Of a stretch of 34,385 bases of DNA, positions 1-9,385 are shown in pieces. Position 1 is the stretch's first letter; each line of letters begins with the position of its first letter. The translations under genes were made by a program, and so were the position numbers. Below the pieces are notes generated by a model. It did no database searches. It saw only the letters and a program-made list of their open reading frames with translations, and was not told the DNA's origin. The stretch is from an uncultured Candidatus Pelagibacter sp. (GTDB taxonomy: Bacteria > Pseudomonadota > Alphaproteobacteria > Pelagibacterales > Pelagibacteraceae). Location of the stretch: NCBI GenBank assembly GCA_905618805.1, contig CAJQSZ010000023.1, positions 1 to 34,385 on the forward strand. Direction: 5' to 3'.

Positions 1-2
1 TA

Positions 3-89
3 GAATGGAATTATTTTGCGTTATTGCTTTTTTTTTATTTATTGTCTGCTCTCATGTGGAAAAAAATATATAAAAATCCTATTTTGTAA
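3..89 (+). CDS. C-terminal fragment of a membrane protein (truncated by window start)
   Basis: Open frame from position 3 to TAA 87-89: [28 protein letters not shown]; hydrophobic then basic tail; convergent overlap with mnmA stop. Confidence 0.5.
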   Translation, partial: EWNYFALLLFFYLLSALMWKKIYKNPIL

Positions 90-1194
90 TCCATCCACCA
101 CCAAGAACTTTATAACCATTGTCATCTTTAGAATAAAATACACATGCCTGTCCTGGAGCAATACCATACTCTTTTTCTAACAAATTAACATTTGCTGAAG
201 TTCTTTTTATATCAATTTTAGCTTTGATAAGTTTTCCAGTAGATCTTACTTTCACAAATAGCTCTTTTTCAAAATCATTTTTATCATTGGTTATAATATT
301 CAAATCTTTTAAATTGATTTGAGTTTTTACCAAATGTTCTTTGGCTCCAACTACAATTTCATTTTTATCAGCAACAATTTTTACTACATACAATGGTTTT
401 TCATCTGAAATACCAATTCCTTTTCTTTGTCCTATTGTGTAATTAATAATTCCATCATGCACACCTATAACTTTGCCTTTCATATCTTTTATATTTCCCT
501 TACTGATGGAGTTTGGTCTAAATTTTTCTATAACAGATACATAATCACCATTTGGCACAAAACAAATATCTTGGCTATCAGGTTTATCTGCAACATTAAG
601 ATCTAATTTTCTAGCAATCTCACGTGTCTCATCTTTAAGCAAATTTCCAAGAGGAAACCTTAAAAAATTAAGCTGGTCTTTTGTAGTATTAAATAAAAAA
701 TAACTTTGATCTCTATTTGAGTCTATGCCTCTATACATTTCAGTTTTATCTCCCTCTGTAATACTTTTGACATAATGGCCAGTAACTAAAGCATCTGCTT
801 TTAAATTTTTAGCTTCTTCAAATAAATCTGTAAATTTAACAGTTTGATTGCACTGAACACATGGTATGGGAGTTTCGCCATTTAAGTAACTATCAATAAA
901 ATTATCAATCACCCCTTCTTTAAACCTATCCTGATAATAAAGAATTTTATGTTCAATCTTTAATTTATCAGCAACACGTTTAGCATCCATAATATCTTGA
1001 CCAGCACAACATTGCTTAGATTGTGATGTCTCTTTAGTGTCATTATAAAGTTTTAAAGTAATTCCTATAACGTTGTAGCCTTCATTCTTCATCATCGCTG
1101 CAACTGTTGAAGAATCTACCCCACCAGACATGGCAACTACTATTAAAGTGTCTTTAGGTTCTTTTGCAATGCCAATAGAATTTAATTTATTCAT
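79..1194 (-). CDS. mnmA: tRNA-specific 2-thiouridylase MnmA (TrmU)
   Basis: N-terminal [12 protein letters not shown]-loop, [25 protein letters not shown] and APGQACVFY motifs. Confidence 0.97.
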   Translation of the reverse strand: MNKLNSIGIAKEPKDTLIVVAMSGGVDSSTVAAMMKNEGYNVIGITLKLYNDTKETSQSKQCCAGQDIMDAKRVADKLKIEHKILYYQDRFKEGVIDNFIDSYLNGETPIPCVQCNQTVKFTDLFEEAKNLKADALVTGHYVKSITEGDKTEMYRGIDSNRDQSYFLFNTTKDQLNFLRFPLGNLLKDETREIARKLDLNVADKPDSQDICFVPNGDYVSVIEKFRPNSISKGNIKDMKGKVIGVHDGIINYTIGQRKGIGISDEKPLYVVKIVADKNEIVVGAKEHLVKTQINLKDLNIITNDKNDFEKELFVKVRSTGKLIKAKIDIKRTSANVNLLEKEYGIAPGQACVFYSKDDNGYKVLGGGWITK

Positions 1195-1236
1195 ATTTAA
1201 TGATATTTATGCATATATTTTGTATAAGCAAATTAA

Positions 1237-1407
1237 ATGATTTTAGACTACGAACCAGGTGACAAAGTCACTAATCCAGCTAATAAAGATTGGGGTATAG
1301 GACAAGTTCAGTCAATAATTAATGGAAAGGCTACGGTTAATTTTGAAAATGTTGGAAAAAAAGTGATTAATATAAATATAATAGAACTAGAAAGACTTAC
1401 TAAATGA
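1237..1407 (+). CDS. Small DUF3553-like protein (56 aa)
   Basis: Missed by the ORF track: MILDYEPGDKVTNPANKDWGIGQVQSIINGKATVNFENVGKKVININIIELERLTK*; ATGA overlap with the next gene; PGD.V.NP...WGIGQVQS...G..TVNFEN pattern typical of the DUF3553 family. Confidence 0.8.
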   Translation: MILDYEPGDKVTNPANKDWGIGQVQSIINGKATVNFENVGKKVININIIELERLTK

Positions 1408-2174
1408 ATATTCAAGAAGCTAAAAAAATAACCCTGTCATTGATAGATACTTTCAACGAAGCAAGTCAAGTTGCACTAGACCTTCGAAAAGCAGGATTAA
1501 AAAAAGAAATTAAATCTGATAACACACCAGTGACCAATGGTGATATCGAAGTTAATAGAATATTAACAAAAAAAATATCTGAAATCACACCAAATATTGT
1601 AATTGTGTCTGAAGAAAATGCTGCTCATAAAAATGACAAAAATTTAGAAAATTTTTGGTTAATAGATCCTATTGATGGAACAAGAGATTACATAAGTGAT
1701 AGAGATGAATTTACTTTAAATGCGGCTTTAATAATAAATAAAAAACCAGCCATAGGTATTATTACAGTACCTGCCAAAAAAAGGGTTTTCTATTCATTTG
1801 GATTGTCAAATAGTTATGAGTTAATTAAAGATCAAGCAATTAACTTAATTGAAAAAAAAAAAGATTACAAAGAATTAAAAGCTGTTAGCTACTCTGATGA
1901 ACTAAAAACAGAAATTACAGAAGTACATAAAAAATATAATATTACATCACATCAAAAAATGAAAAGTTCATTAAAATTTTGTGTTGTTGCTGCAGGAGAG
2001 TTTGATTTATATGCAGCAGAACCACGAGCCTGTGAGTGGGATATAGCAGCTGGACATGCAATACTAGAGCATGCTGGTGGAAAAATAACTGATTTTAATG
2101 GTGATGAAATTTTATATGGTAAACCAGAGTTTAAAAATACTAGTTTAATTATAAGAAGTAAGAATATAATTTAA
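1404..2174 (+). CDS. cysQ: 3'(2'),5'-bisphosphate nucleotidase / inositol monophosphatase family (CysQ-like)
   Basis: IVSEEN, WLIDPIDGTRDYI, EWDIAAGHAILEHAGGKI motifs of the IMPase superfamily; DGT..Y....EFT layout favours CysQ. Confidence 0.8.
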   Translation: MNIQEAKKITLSLIDTFNEASQVALDLRKAGLKKEIKSDNTPVTNGDIEVNRILTKKISEITPNIVIVSEENAAHKNDKNLENFWLIDPIDGTRDYISDRDEFTLNAALIINKKPAIGIITVPAKKRVFYSFGLSNSYELIKDQAINLIEKKKDYKELKAVSYSDELKTEITEVHKKYNITSHQKMKSSLKFCVVAAGEFDLYAAEPRACEWDIAAGHAILEHAGGKITDFNGDEILYGKPEFKNTSLIIRSKNII

Positions 2175-2308
2175 TGGATGAACAATTAAGAATAGTTTTA
2201 ATAATAATTGTCTCTGTATCAATATTTGGTCTTTTAATTTTTGTGTTTGTTAAAAATTATATTAAAAATATTATTAATCACTTAGTAAAAAAAAAACAAA
2301 AAAATTAA
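2174..2308 (+). CDS. Small single-TM protein (44 aa)
   Basis: MDEQLRIVLIIIVSVSIFGLLIFVFVKNYIKNIINHLVKKKQKN*; start overlaps the cysQ stop, stop overlaps the convergent recX stop; TM helix plus basic tail. Confidence 0.5.
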   Translation: MDEQLRIVLIIIVSVSIFGLLIFVFVKNYIKNIINHLVKKKQKN

Positions 2309-2868
2309 AGTAATTTAATAATCTTTAAATACTCTGATTGGTCAATATCCATTATCCTTTTTGAAGTTCCAAAATCAAAGCCATTTCTGGCAAGAAGAGA
2401 GATATCTTTTTTATAAAATAAAGGTCTATTGTCTTCTGCTCTTGCAGGTCCTATCCTTTTTTTCTTACAGATTTTTATACCTGAGAAAAAATCTTGATCA
2501 GAGTTATCCTCTTTAATTTTTTCAAGCGACTCTTTGATATAAGTTTCATCTATACCCTTACCCATAAGATAATATCTAATCTTATTTATGGAGCTGCCTT
2601 TTTGAATTAAACTACGTGTCTTACTCTCAGAATAAAATTTATCACTAATAAATTTACTTTTTTCAAGATCGGGTAAAACAATGTCAATAAGGTCTGTAAT
2701 ATCTTGTTTTTTGACGTTAGGTATATTTGCTTTAAGGTATTTTTTTAATAGATAGGTTCTTAACTGTTGCTTTGAAGGTGCATATTTCTCAATGTAAGCA
2801 AAAGAAAAATTTCGCATTTCTTCCATGGTGACTTCTAGTGTTTTTTTTCTATTTCTCATTGGAATCAT
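2305..2868 (-). CDS. recX: RecX family regulatory protein
   Basis: AYIEKYAPSKQQLRTYLLKK, SKFISDKFYSESKTRSLIQKGSSINKIRYYLMGKGI: RecX-type helical repeats. Confidence 0.8.
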   Translation of the reverse strand: MIPMRNRKKTLEVTMEEMRNFSFAYIEKYAPSKQQLRTYLLKKYLKANIPNVKKQDITDLIDIVLPDLEKSKFISDKFYSESKTRSLIQKGSSINKIRYYLMGKGIDETYIKESLEKIKEDNSDQDFFSGIKICKKKRIGPARAEDNRPLFYKKDISLLARNGFDFGTSKRIMDIDQSEYLKIIKLL

Positions 2869-2896
2869 GTTATCTTCTAATATAATACACTATAAA

Positions 2897-3370
2897 ATGA
2901 TTGATCAAATTTATACATTCTTTACTGTAGAGATGGTTTACCTCTGGTTAAACATGGGTGTTTTACCTTTTTGGTTTGTTTTAGTAGTGTTTCCAAAGTC
3001 ACAGATATGTGGAGTATTTGTGGCTTCAATTTTCCCAATTTTTATTTTAAGTATAGCTTATGCTTATTTACTCTACGTTGCTCACATAGGTGGTTATGAT
3101 TTTTTACAAAATTTTAAGCTTTATTTAGGATTTGATGAAGTTTCTAATTTATTTAAAAATCAATCCTTTTTAATTTTATTTTGGATACATTTTTTGGCAA
3201 TGAATTTATTTTGTGGTAGCTGGATTGTTAATGACTCTCAAATGTTTGGTATGAATAAGTTTCTTGTATCAATTCCACTTATAGTTACTTATTTAATTGG
3301 TCCAGTTGGAATAGTTATTTACTGGATAATAAGAATATTTTACGCAAAAAGAATAAGGCTTTATGATTAA
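2897..3370 (+). CDS. ABA4-like family (DUF4281) integral membrane protein
   Basis: In-frame ATG at 2897 preferred to the track start 2825 (the longer version overlaps recX antisense). LAMNLFCGSWIVNDSQMFGMNKFLVSIPLIVTYLIGPVGIVIYWIIR matches the ABA4-like signature. Confidence 0.7.
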   Translation: MIDQIYTFFTVEMVYLWLNMGVLPFWFVLVVFPKSQICGVFVASIFPIFILSIAYAYLLYVAHIGGYDFLQNFKLYLGFDEVSNLFKNQSFLILFWIHFLAMNLFCGSWIVNDSQMFGMNKFLVSIPLIVTYLIGPVGIVIYWIIRIFYAKRIRLYD

Positions 3371-3947
3371 GTCAATAGACTTTTATTTTGATTTTATTAG
3401 TCCCTACTCTTACCTAGCTCATAAAAAAATAAAGATATTAAAAGAGAAAAAAAATATTAATTTTGATTATAAGCCAATTCTTGTTGGTGGCCTTCATAAT
3501 TTACAGGGAATAACTGCACCAGCTTTTATTGAGGCTAAACTAAAGCATATGATAAGTGATTGTAATTTAATTGCTAAAAAAAATAATTTTGCTTTTATGT
3601 GGAATTCTAAATTTCCTATTAACTCATTAAATATCATGCGTGGCTATCTTTTTATAAATGATAAATATAAAGATTTATATCTGGATGTAATGTTTGATGC
3701 TTATTGGAAAGATGATATAGACACTTCTAATGAAAAAATTTTAGAAACTCTTCTTAAAAAATACAAAATTAGTTTAAATGAGTTCTTTGATGGTATTAAA
3801 GATCCTAAGATTAAAGATAAATTAAAAGATATAACTCAAGAAGCTCATGATAAAGAAATATTTGGTACTCCCACATTTTTTATAAATGATAAAATATTTT
3901 GGGGACAAGATAGATTGGAATTTGCTTTAGACGAATATAATAGGTAG
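3363..3947 (+). CDS. 2-hydroxychromene-2-carboxylate isomerase / DsbA-family thioredoxin-fold protein
   Basis: IDFYFDFISPYSYLAHKKI N-terminus and GTPTFFINDKIFWGQDRLEF C-terminus. Confidence 0.88.
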   Translation: MIKSIDFYFDFISPYSYLAHKKIKILKEKKNINFDYKPILVGGLHNLQGITAPAFIEAKLKHMISDCNLIAKKNNFAFMWNSKFPINSLNIMRGYLFINDKYKDLYLDVMFDAYWKDDIDTSNEKILETLLKKYKISLNEFFDGIKDPKIKDKLKDITQEAHDKEIFGTPTFFINDKIFWGQDRLEFALDEYNR

Positions 3948-3948
3948 A

Positions 3949-4332
3949 TTAAATTATTTTAAAATCACTTTCGCTTATAGCTGCAAAACCACCTTCAATG
4001 TGAGAAACTTTTTCAAAACCCATATTTTTTAAAGATTTTGCAGCAAGAGCAGATCTTAATCCACCAGCACAAAATAAAACCATTTCTTTATTCATGTCTA
4101 TTTTACCACTTTTAAAGTAAGGACCATCAGGGTCTAACCAAAATTCCAACATTCCTCGAGGTATATGGCTTGAGTCTTCAATTCTTCCTAGATTATCCAA
4201 TTCACCTTTTTCTCTAATATCAATTAAAGTGCACTTACCCTCATTAGATAACTTTAATGCTTCTTCTGCAGTAATAGTTTTAACTTCTTTTAACGCTTCA
4301 GAGACTAGAGTTTGTGATGATTTAATAGGCAT
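3949..4332 (-). CDS. Rhodanese-like domain protein
   Basis: LIDIREKGELDNLGRIEDSSHIPRGML and VLFCAGGLRSALAAKSLKNMGF active-site loop. Confidence 0.9.
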   Translation of the reverse strand: MPIKSSQTLVSEALKEVKTITAEEALKLSNEGKCTLIDIREKGELDNLGRIEDSSHIPRGMLEFWLDPDGPYFKSGKIDMNKEMVLFCAGGLRSALAAKSLKNMGFEKVSHIEGGFAAISESDFKII

Positions 4333-4365
4333 AATATTGTAATAAAATTAACTATAAACTGTTAT

Positions 4366-5355
4366 ATGAAAAAAAGCATCATAAAAAAATTATTCATTAG
4401 ACTTTCAAAAATTCTTGGATATGAAATAATTGATCAAAGTAATTTTAATTCACCCACACTTCAAAAAGAGTTAAATGAAGATCTTTCAATTATAAATGAA
4501 AAGTCAATTGTTTTGCCATTAGGTGAAGTAAAGATTACTAAAAAGGTTAACACTGTACTTATTATATTTAGAACTAATACGGATGTAGAGATATGGGATC
4601 AAAATAAAAAGAGGCTATTTGAAGAACCAAAAATTGAATACTCATTAAGAGCTTTAAAGTCGCTATTAAGATCAGTCAATTTTTCTAAAGCAAAATACCC
4701 AAACATTAAATTTAAGAACATAATTGTTGATGATAAATCTAAAAAAGAAAATTTAAATAAGATTAAAAAGCTAATAGATGAAAGTGGTTTGGATATAAGT
4801 ATTACTCCTTTAAACCATGCCAAATATAAAGATATAATCAAACAACAAAAAAATGATCAAACTTTTTCAAATTTAGCAAGTTTGCTTCAATCTTTTGAAT
4901 TAGGAAAAGAACATGGGGAAGATTTAATCTTCTTTGTTGAGGATGATTACTTACATTTTGAACCTATGATGGAAGAAATGATTGCATCATACGAGAGAAT
5001 AGCTTCACAAATTAAGAAGGATATCTTTATGTGTCCTGCTGATTATCCATATCTGTATATGAATAATGAAAAAACGAATATTCTAATTGGAAATAAAAGA
5101 CATTGGAGAACAATCAATCAAACTCTATGTACATTCATGACTACAAAGTCATTACTAGATAAGTATTGGAATAATTTTTATAATACCTGTTTAGATAGGA
5201 ATGATCCTTTTGAAAAACACCTAAATGAAATTTATACAAAAGAATTTTGTATCTCACCTTTAAAAAGCCTTTCTTTACATCTCACGAATGTAAATTCAAG
5301 CTATGGTCTATCTCCATTTATCAATTACAAAAAACTTTGGGATGAAAATAAATAA
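4366..5355 (+). CDS. Glycosyltransferase-like protein of uncertain family
   Basis: Long ORF with NTVLIIFRTNT, IIVDDKS and DLIFFVEDDYLHFEPMMEEMI (DxD-like) motifs suggestive of a GT-A fold. Confidence 0.5.
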   Translation: MKKSIIKKLFIRLSKILGYEIIDQSNFNSPTLQKELNEDLSIINEKSIVLPLGEVKITKKVNTVLIIFRTNTDVEIWDQNKKRLFEEPKIEYSLRALKSLLRSVNFSKAKYPNIKFKNIIVDDKSKKENLNKIKKLIDESGLDISITPLNHAKYKDIIKQQKNDQTFSNLASLLQSFELGKEHGEDLIFFVEDDYLHFEPMMEEMIASYERIASQIKKDIFMCPADYPYLYMNNEKTNILIGNKRHWRTINQTLCTFMTTKSLLDKYWNNFYNTCLDRNDPFEKHLNEIYTKEFCISPLKSLSLHLTNVNSSYGLSPFINYKKLWDENK

Positions 5356-5787
5356 ACTTTTTGGGATCATATTTGTAGGTTTGTTATTGAGCTGTGTAGT
5401 TTACGCTGATGAGGATAATAATGGTTGCAATAAAGACAATTATTCGAAAGAAATGGTTACAAATGCCAAATATTTAATTAGTAATTCTAAAATAAAATAT
5501 CTGATAACACTAATGAAACATTATACTTAAATATTTTTACATCTAGTGGTGAAGAAACTAGCACTCCGATATGTGCATCACATTTAAAATTAAAAGTATA
5601 TAGTTATGGATACGTAGAAAACTCGGTTGGTCAAAAGAGATTTTCCACTAGATTATCTTATAACAAGAGTGCAATAGCTTGGCACACTGGCTCTACATAT
5701 GAAGACCGACATAGAGACTCTACAACACGACAGTTTGATTAATGGATTAAAGAATTTATTGTTGATTGGTCTGAGGCTCAAAATTAA
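5342..5787 (+). pseudogene. Decayed secreted-protein gene (frameshift plus internal stop)
   Basis: ATG at 5342 gives MKINKLFGIIFVGLLLSCVVYADEDNNGCNKDNYSKEMVTNAKYLISNSKIK then goes out of frame; the neighbouring frame continues ISDNTNETLYLNIFTSSGEETSTPICASHLKLKVYSYGYVENSVGQKRFSTRLSYNKSAIAWHTGSTYEDRHRDSTTRQFD*WIKEFIVDWSEAQN* with TAA at 5740 and final TAA at 5785-5787. Confidence 0.65.
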
Positions 5788-5808
5788 AAGGCCCCAATTA
5801 AGGGTCTT
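5788..5808. terminator. Hairpin between convergent genes, candidate terminator
   Basis: AAGGCCCC-aatta-AGGGTCTT (7 pairs including one G-T) just downstream of the pseudogene and 3' of amt. Confidence 0.45.
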
Positions 5809-5843
5809 GTTTATTCACTTATAGAGAAAGTTAAGTTATTTTA

Positions 5844-7145
5844 TTAGTCTCTAATTGCATAAGCTCTTACACCTATTTCTGCAACATCGGTTCCAAGTTT
5901 TTCAGCTTCTTTACTGATACGTAAGCCAACAGTTGCTTTCAAAGTTTTGAAGATAATGAATGAAAGTACAAAACTAAATGAGCAAACTGCTAACACACCT
6001 GTAAACTGTGTTCCAAAAGATGTATCTGGATTAGTAATAGGAGCTATTAATGTTCCAAATATTCCTGAGAACATATGAACTGGGATAGCACCAACAACAT
6101 CATCAAGTCCTCTTCTTTCTAAAAATTTTGTACCAAAGTACATTATTAAAGATCCAATTGAACCAATAGCTATTGCTAATCCTGGTGTGGGATTTAAAGG
6201 CTCAGCTGTAATTGCAACTAAACCAGCTAATGCGCCGTTCAACATCATGACCACATCTGTTTTACTATCTAACAATCTTGTAACTACGGCACCTGTTACA
6301 ACTCCACCAGCACCAGCAAGATGGGTGTTCATCGCAATTTTACTTATAGCTGTCACATCATCAAATGTTCCCATTTGAAGTTGGCTAAAGCCATTAAATC
6401 CAAACCATCCAAACCATAATAAAAATGTTCCAAGTGTAACTAGGGGAATACTTGAGGCTGCAAAAGGTACTAATGATTTGGTTTCTCCTTTTTTTCCAAA
6501 CCTTCCTTCTCTTGCACCTAAAACTATTACACCTGCTAAAGCTGCAGAACCACCACATGCATGCACTAGAGTTGATCCAGCAAAATCAGAAAATCCTAAT
6601 GTTGCTAGCCAACCACCACCCCACTGCCAACCCATTGAAATTGGGTAAATAAATCCACCCATCAATGCTGCAAAAATAAAAAAAGGCCATATTTTAATTC
6701 TTTCGGCAACTGCTCCTGAAACTATAGATACTGTTGCACAAACAAACATTGCCTGGAAAAACCAATCAGAACTATCTGAATAACCTTTTTCAATACTTGA
6801 ATTAGCACTCCAGATTTCAAAGGAACCTATAAAACCACCTTCTGGTATTCCATAGGCTAAATTATAACCAAATAAAAAAAATACGATTGAACAGATAGCA
6901 AATTTTCCTACATTTTTTGCTGCAATGGTGGATACACTTTTCGTAGTAACCAAACCACATTCAAGCATACAAAAACCTGCCGCCATTAATGCCACTAAAA
7001 CTGAACCTATATAAAATGCTAAAGTATTAAAGATATACTGGCCTTCTGCTGACATCGTTGTTTCAGCATTACTAGTATTACACATGTTTAGTAAAAATAT
7101 AAAACTAATAATTGGTGCTGCTATAATTTTAATTTTTTTTGTCAT
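5844..7145 (-). CDS. amt: Ammonium transporter Amt
   Basis: Signal peptide-like N-terminus; AAGFCMLECGLV, GWQWGGGWLATLGFSDFAGSTLVHACGG, FGWFGFNGFS, GAIPVHMFSGIFGTL Amt/MEP motifs. Confidence 0.97.
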   Translation of the reverse strand: MTKKIKIIAAPIISFIFLLNMCNTSNAETTMSAEGQYIFNTLAFYIGSVLVALMAAGFCMLECGLVTTKSVSTIAAKNVGKFAICSIVFFLFGYNLAYGIPEGGFIGSFEIWSANSSIEKGYSDSSDWFFQAMFVCATVSIVSGAVAERIKIWPFFIFAALMGGFIYPISMGWQWGGGWLATLGFSDFAGSTLVHACGGSAALAGVIVLGAREGRFGKKGETKSLVPFAASSIPLVTLGTFLLWFGWFGFNGFSQLQMGTFDDVTAISKIAMNTHLAGAGGVVTGAVVTRLLDSKTDVVMMLNGALAGLVAITAEPLNPTPGLAIAIGSIGSLIMYFGTKFLERRGLDDVVGAIPVHMFSGIFGTLIAPITNPDTSFGTQFTGVLAVCSFSFVLSFIIFKTLKATVGLRISKEAEKLGTDVAEIGVRAYAIRD

Positions 7146-7239
7146 TAAGATCTCCAGATTAAGTAATTACTTATATTCCGGTCTTAGTTTTATTCTAATG
7201 CTGATGTGTTAAAAGGGGTATGCTATATTTGCATATACT

Positions 7240-7272
7240 AACAGCCTTACTATATTTCTATAAAAGGCTGTT
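7240..7272. terminator. Perfect 9-bp hairpin between amt leader and HU gene
   Basis: AACAGCCTT-N15-AAGGCTGTT; downstream of the HU stop on the minus strand, but no clear T-tract. Confidence 0.45.
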
Positions 7273-7290
7273 AATTAATTTGAGACTTGA

Positions 7291-7566
7291 TTATTTGTTA
7301 AACATTTCTTTAAGCGACTTAGCTGGCAAGAACTTAACTTTTTGCGAAGCACCGATTTGGATCTGCTCTCCTGTTCTTGGGTTTCTTCCAACTCTAGCTT
7401 TTCTTTTTGCTACTTTATAAGTACCAAATCCAGCAATTTTCACTGTATCGTCACCTTTTAAAGCGTCCAGAATAGTGTTTGTAATTGTGTCAAAAGTACG
7501 CTCTGCATCAGCTTTACTTAAGTTTAAAGAACCTGAAAGTTGTGCAATTAATTGTTTTTTGTTCAT
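7291..7566 (-). CDS. hup: HU family DNA-binding protein
   Basis: MNKKQLIAQLSGSLNLSKADAERTFDTI...KIAGFGTYKVAKRKARVGRNPRTGEQIQIGASQKVKFLPAKSLKEMFN. Confidence 0.96.
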   Translation of the reverse strand: MNKKQLIAQLSGSLNLSKADAERTFDTITNTILDALKGDDTVKIAGFGTYKVAKRKARVGRNPRTGEQIQIGASQKVKFLPAKSLKEMFNK

Positions 7567-7729
7567 TTTTTAGCTCCAGTTTTGTGGGTTTTTTTCTCAT
7601 AATTGACATAAAAGCCTATAAATCAAGCTTTTTATTAGTGCCTGCTAAAATAAAATACCCAATATATAGTCATTTAGTTTAAAAGTGTTGTTTTTAAAGG
7701 TCTATTTAGCTTAGAAATAAATCAAGTAG

Positions 7730-8839
7730 CTAAAATAAACCAAGGTCTTTTAGGTCATTAAACGTTGTAAAAAACATCAATGATAGCAATAAGAACATAC
7801 CGATTCGAAAAAAACCTTCTTGAATCTTTTGGCTTAATGGACGTCCCAGTACCTTTTCAATACCATAAAACATCAAATGTCCACCATCTAACATTGGAAT
7901 TGGGAAAAGATTTATTAGCCCTAAACTTATTGAGATGTATGCCATCAAACTAACAAAAGGCAAAATACCAAATTCAGCTACTTGACCGCTAATTTTTGCT
8001 ATTCTAATAGGCCCTCCTAATTGTGAACTATCACCAGAACCTCTGATCATGCTTCCTATATACTTAAGAGAAGAAATACATACATAATAAACTTCATTAA
8101 CTGAGTAAAATAAAGCTTTTGCAGGACCAAGTTTTACGTGATTTACCTTATTATTGTAAGCACCTAATTTAATTCCAACCATTCGTTTAGTAATTTTATT
8201 GCCAAAATTATCCTCACTCTCAGTCATGTTTGGTTTTACTCTAAAAATTAAATCTTCATCAAATCTATTTACTGTAAAATTGATAAGTTCATCTGTAGAC
8301 ATTGTAATATATTTTGAGACGTCCATAATGCTTTTAACCTCATTGCCATCAATTGAGACTACTATATCATTATCTTTTAAGCCAGCAACCATGGCAGGGC
8401 TATCTTTTAAAACTTCATTAATTATAGCTGGTGTAAAATCTTTACCAGAAAAAGTATAAATTGAAAAAAATATGAAAATAGCCAGTATAAAGTTTGCTAA
8501 AGGCCCACCAAATACAATTAAAGCTCTTTGATATAAAGGCTTTAATACAAATAATTTATCTTGGTCTTCTTTACTATATTGCTTTAAAATTATTTTTTGA
8601 TCAGCTTGACTATAAACGTTTCTATCACCAAAAAATTTAACATAACCTCCAAGTGGAACAATGCAAAATTTCCACCTAGTACCTGATTTATCATTCCAAC
8701 CAAACAACTCTTTACCAAAACCTATGGAAAAATCAGTAACACCTACCCCAAACCGTTTAGCAAAATAATAGTGACCATACTCGTGGATAAATACCACTAC
8801 TAAAATTAAAATAAGAAAAGGAACTATATAACTCAACAT
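7730..8839 (-). CDS. rseP: RIP metalloprotease RseP (M50 family)
   Basis: VVVFIHEYGHYYFAKRFGVGV (HExxH), PDZ region, GLINLFPIPMLDGGHLMFYGIEKVLGRP. Confidence 0.95.
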   Translation of the reverse strand: MLSYIVPFLILILVVVFIHEYGHYYFAKRFGVGVTDFSIGFGKELFGWNDKSGTRWKFCIVPLGGYVKFFGDRNVYSQADQKIILKQYSKEDQDKLFVLKPLYQRALIVFGGPLANFILAIFIFFSIYTFSGKDFTPAIINEVLKDSPAMVAGLKDNDIVVSIDGNEVKSIMDVSKYITMSTDELINFTVNRFDEDLIFRVKPNMTESEDNFGNKITKRMVGIKLGAYNNKVNHVKLGPAKALFYSVNEVYYVCISSLKYIGSMIRGSGDSSQLGGPIRIAKISGQVAEFGILPFVSLMAYISISLGLINLFPIPMLDGGHLMFYGIEKVLGRPLSQKIQEGFFRIGMFLLLSLMFFTTFNDLKDLGLF

Positions 8840-9115
8840 GATGATTTTATTTTAACTGAATTTAAACACATACTCAATAGTAGATAGTAGATTAATAATA
8901 TTAAATAAATAAAATAATTTTTAATACATGTTTAGCTATAATAGATAGATCAAGCATATCTGTTGTTTTTTTTCTTCATTTTTATCTTTGAGTATTTAAT
9001 ATCTTTAAAAAGAATAATAAAAAAGAAAAGTGTGATATTTATTTTTTGAGATTTTTTTCTTGGTTAATTCAAAACTTTCTAAGGTACTTAAGCTATGTGG
9101 GTTTTAAGGGATTAT

Positions 9116-9343
9116 TTATCTTATAACTGATACAAATAATGCCATAAAACCTAAAATAAAAATCCCTAAGCTAAAAAAAATAAATTTGTGTTTTTTTTCA
9201 TTTTCTTCATCTATTTTTACTCTGTTCAATAATTTATTAATATCAACGTTTCTTTCTTTACTTATGTTATGTGAGTGAGATAATTTTTTTTTATCTAGTT
9301 TTTTTTCATTTAATTTAAAATTGTGAAAGAATGTGTTGGTCAT
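9116..9343 (-). CDS. Small membrane-anchored hypothetical protein (75 aa)
   Basis: Charged N-terminus then KHKFIFFSLGIFILGFMALFVSVIR TM helix; not overlapped by a better ORF. Confidence 0.5.
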   Translation of the reverse strand: MTNTFFHNFKLNEKKLDKKKLSHSHNISKERNVDINKLLNRVKIDEENEKKHKFIFFSLGIFILGFMALFVSVIR

Positions 9344-9385
9344 TAACTAGTTTAATCATTAATTAATTATGAGCACAATAAAGAA

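Noticed and set aside
4599-4841. 80-aa minus-strand ORF within the glycosyltransferase-like gene
   Set aside because: Antisense shadow; no recognisable domain.
6187-6652. Small plus-strand ORFs inside amt (6187-6378, 6452-6652)
   Set aside because: Antisense to conserved Amt coding sequence; low-complexity translations.
7220-7682. Plus-strand ORFs overlapping the HU gene and its flanks
   Set aside because: Antisense to HU or spanning AT-rich intergenic sequence; no motif support.
7705-7734. TTTAGCT/AGCTAAA inverted repeat at the rseP 3' end as a terminator
   Set aside because: Short AT-rich stem with a 16-nt loop that overlaps the stop codon; expected often by chance in this composition.
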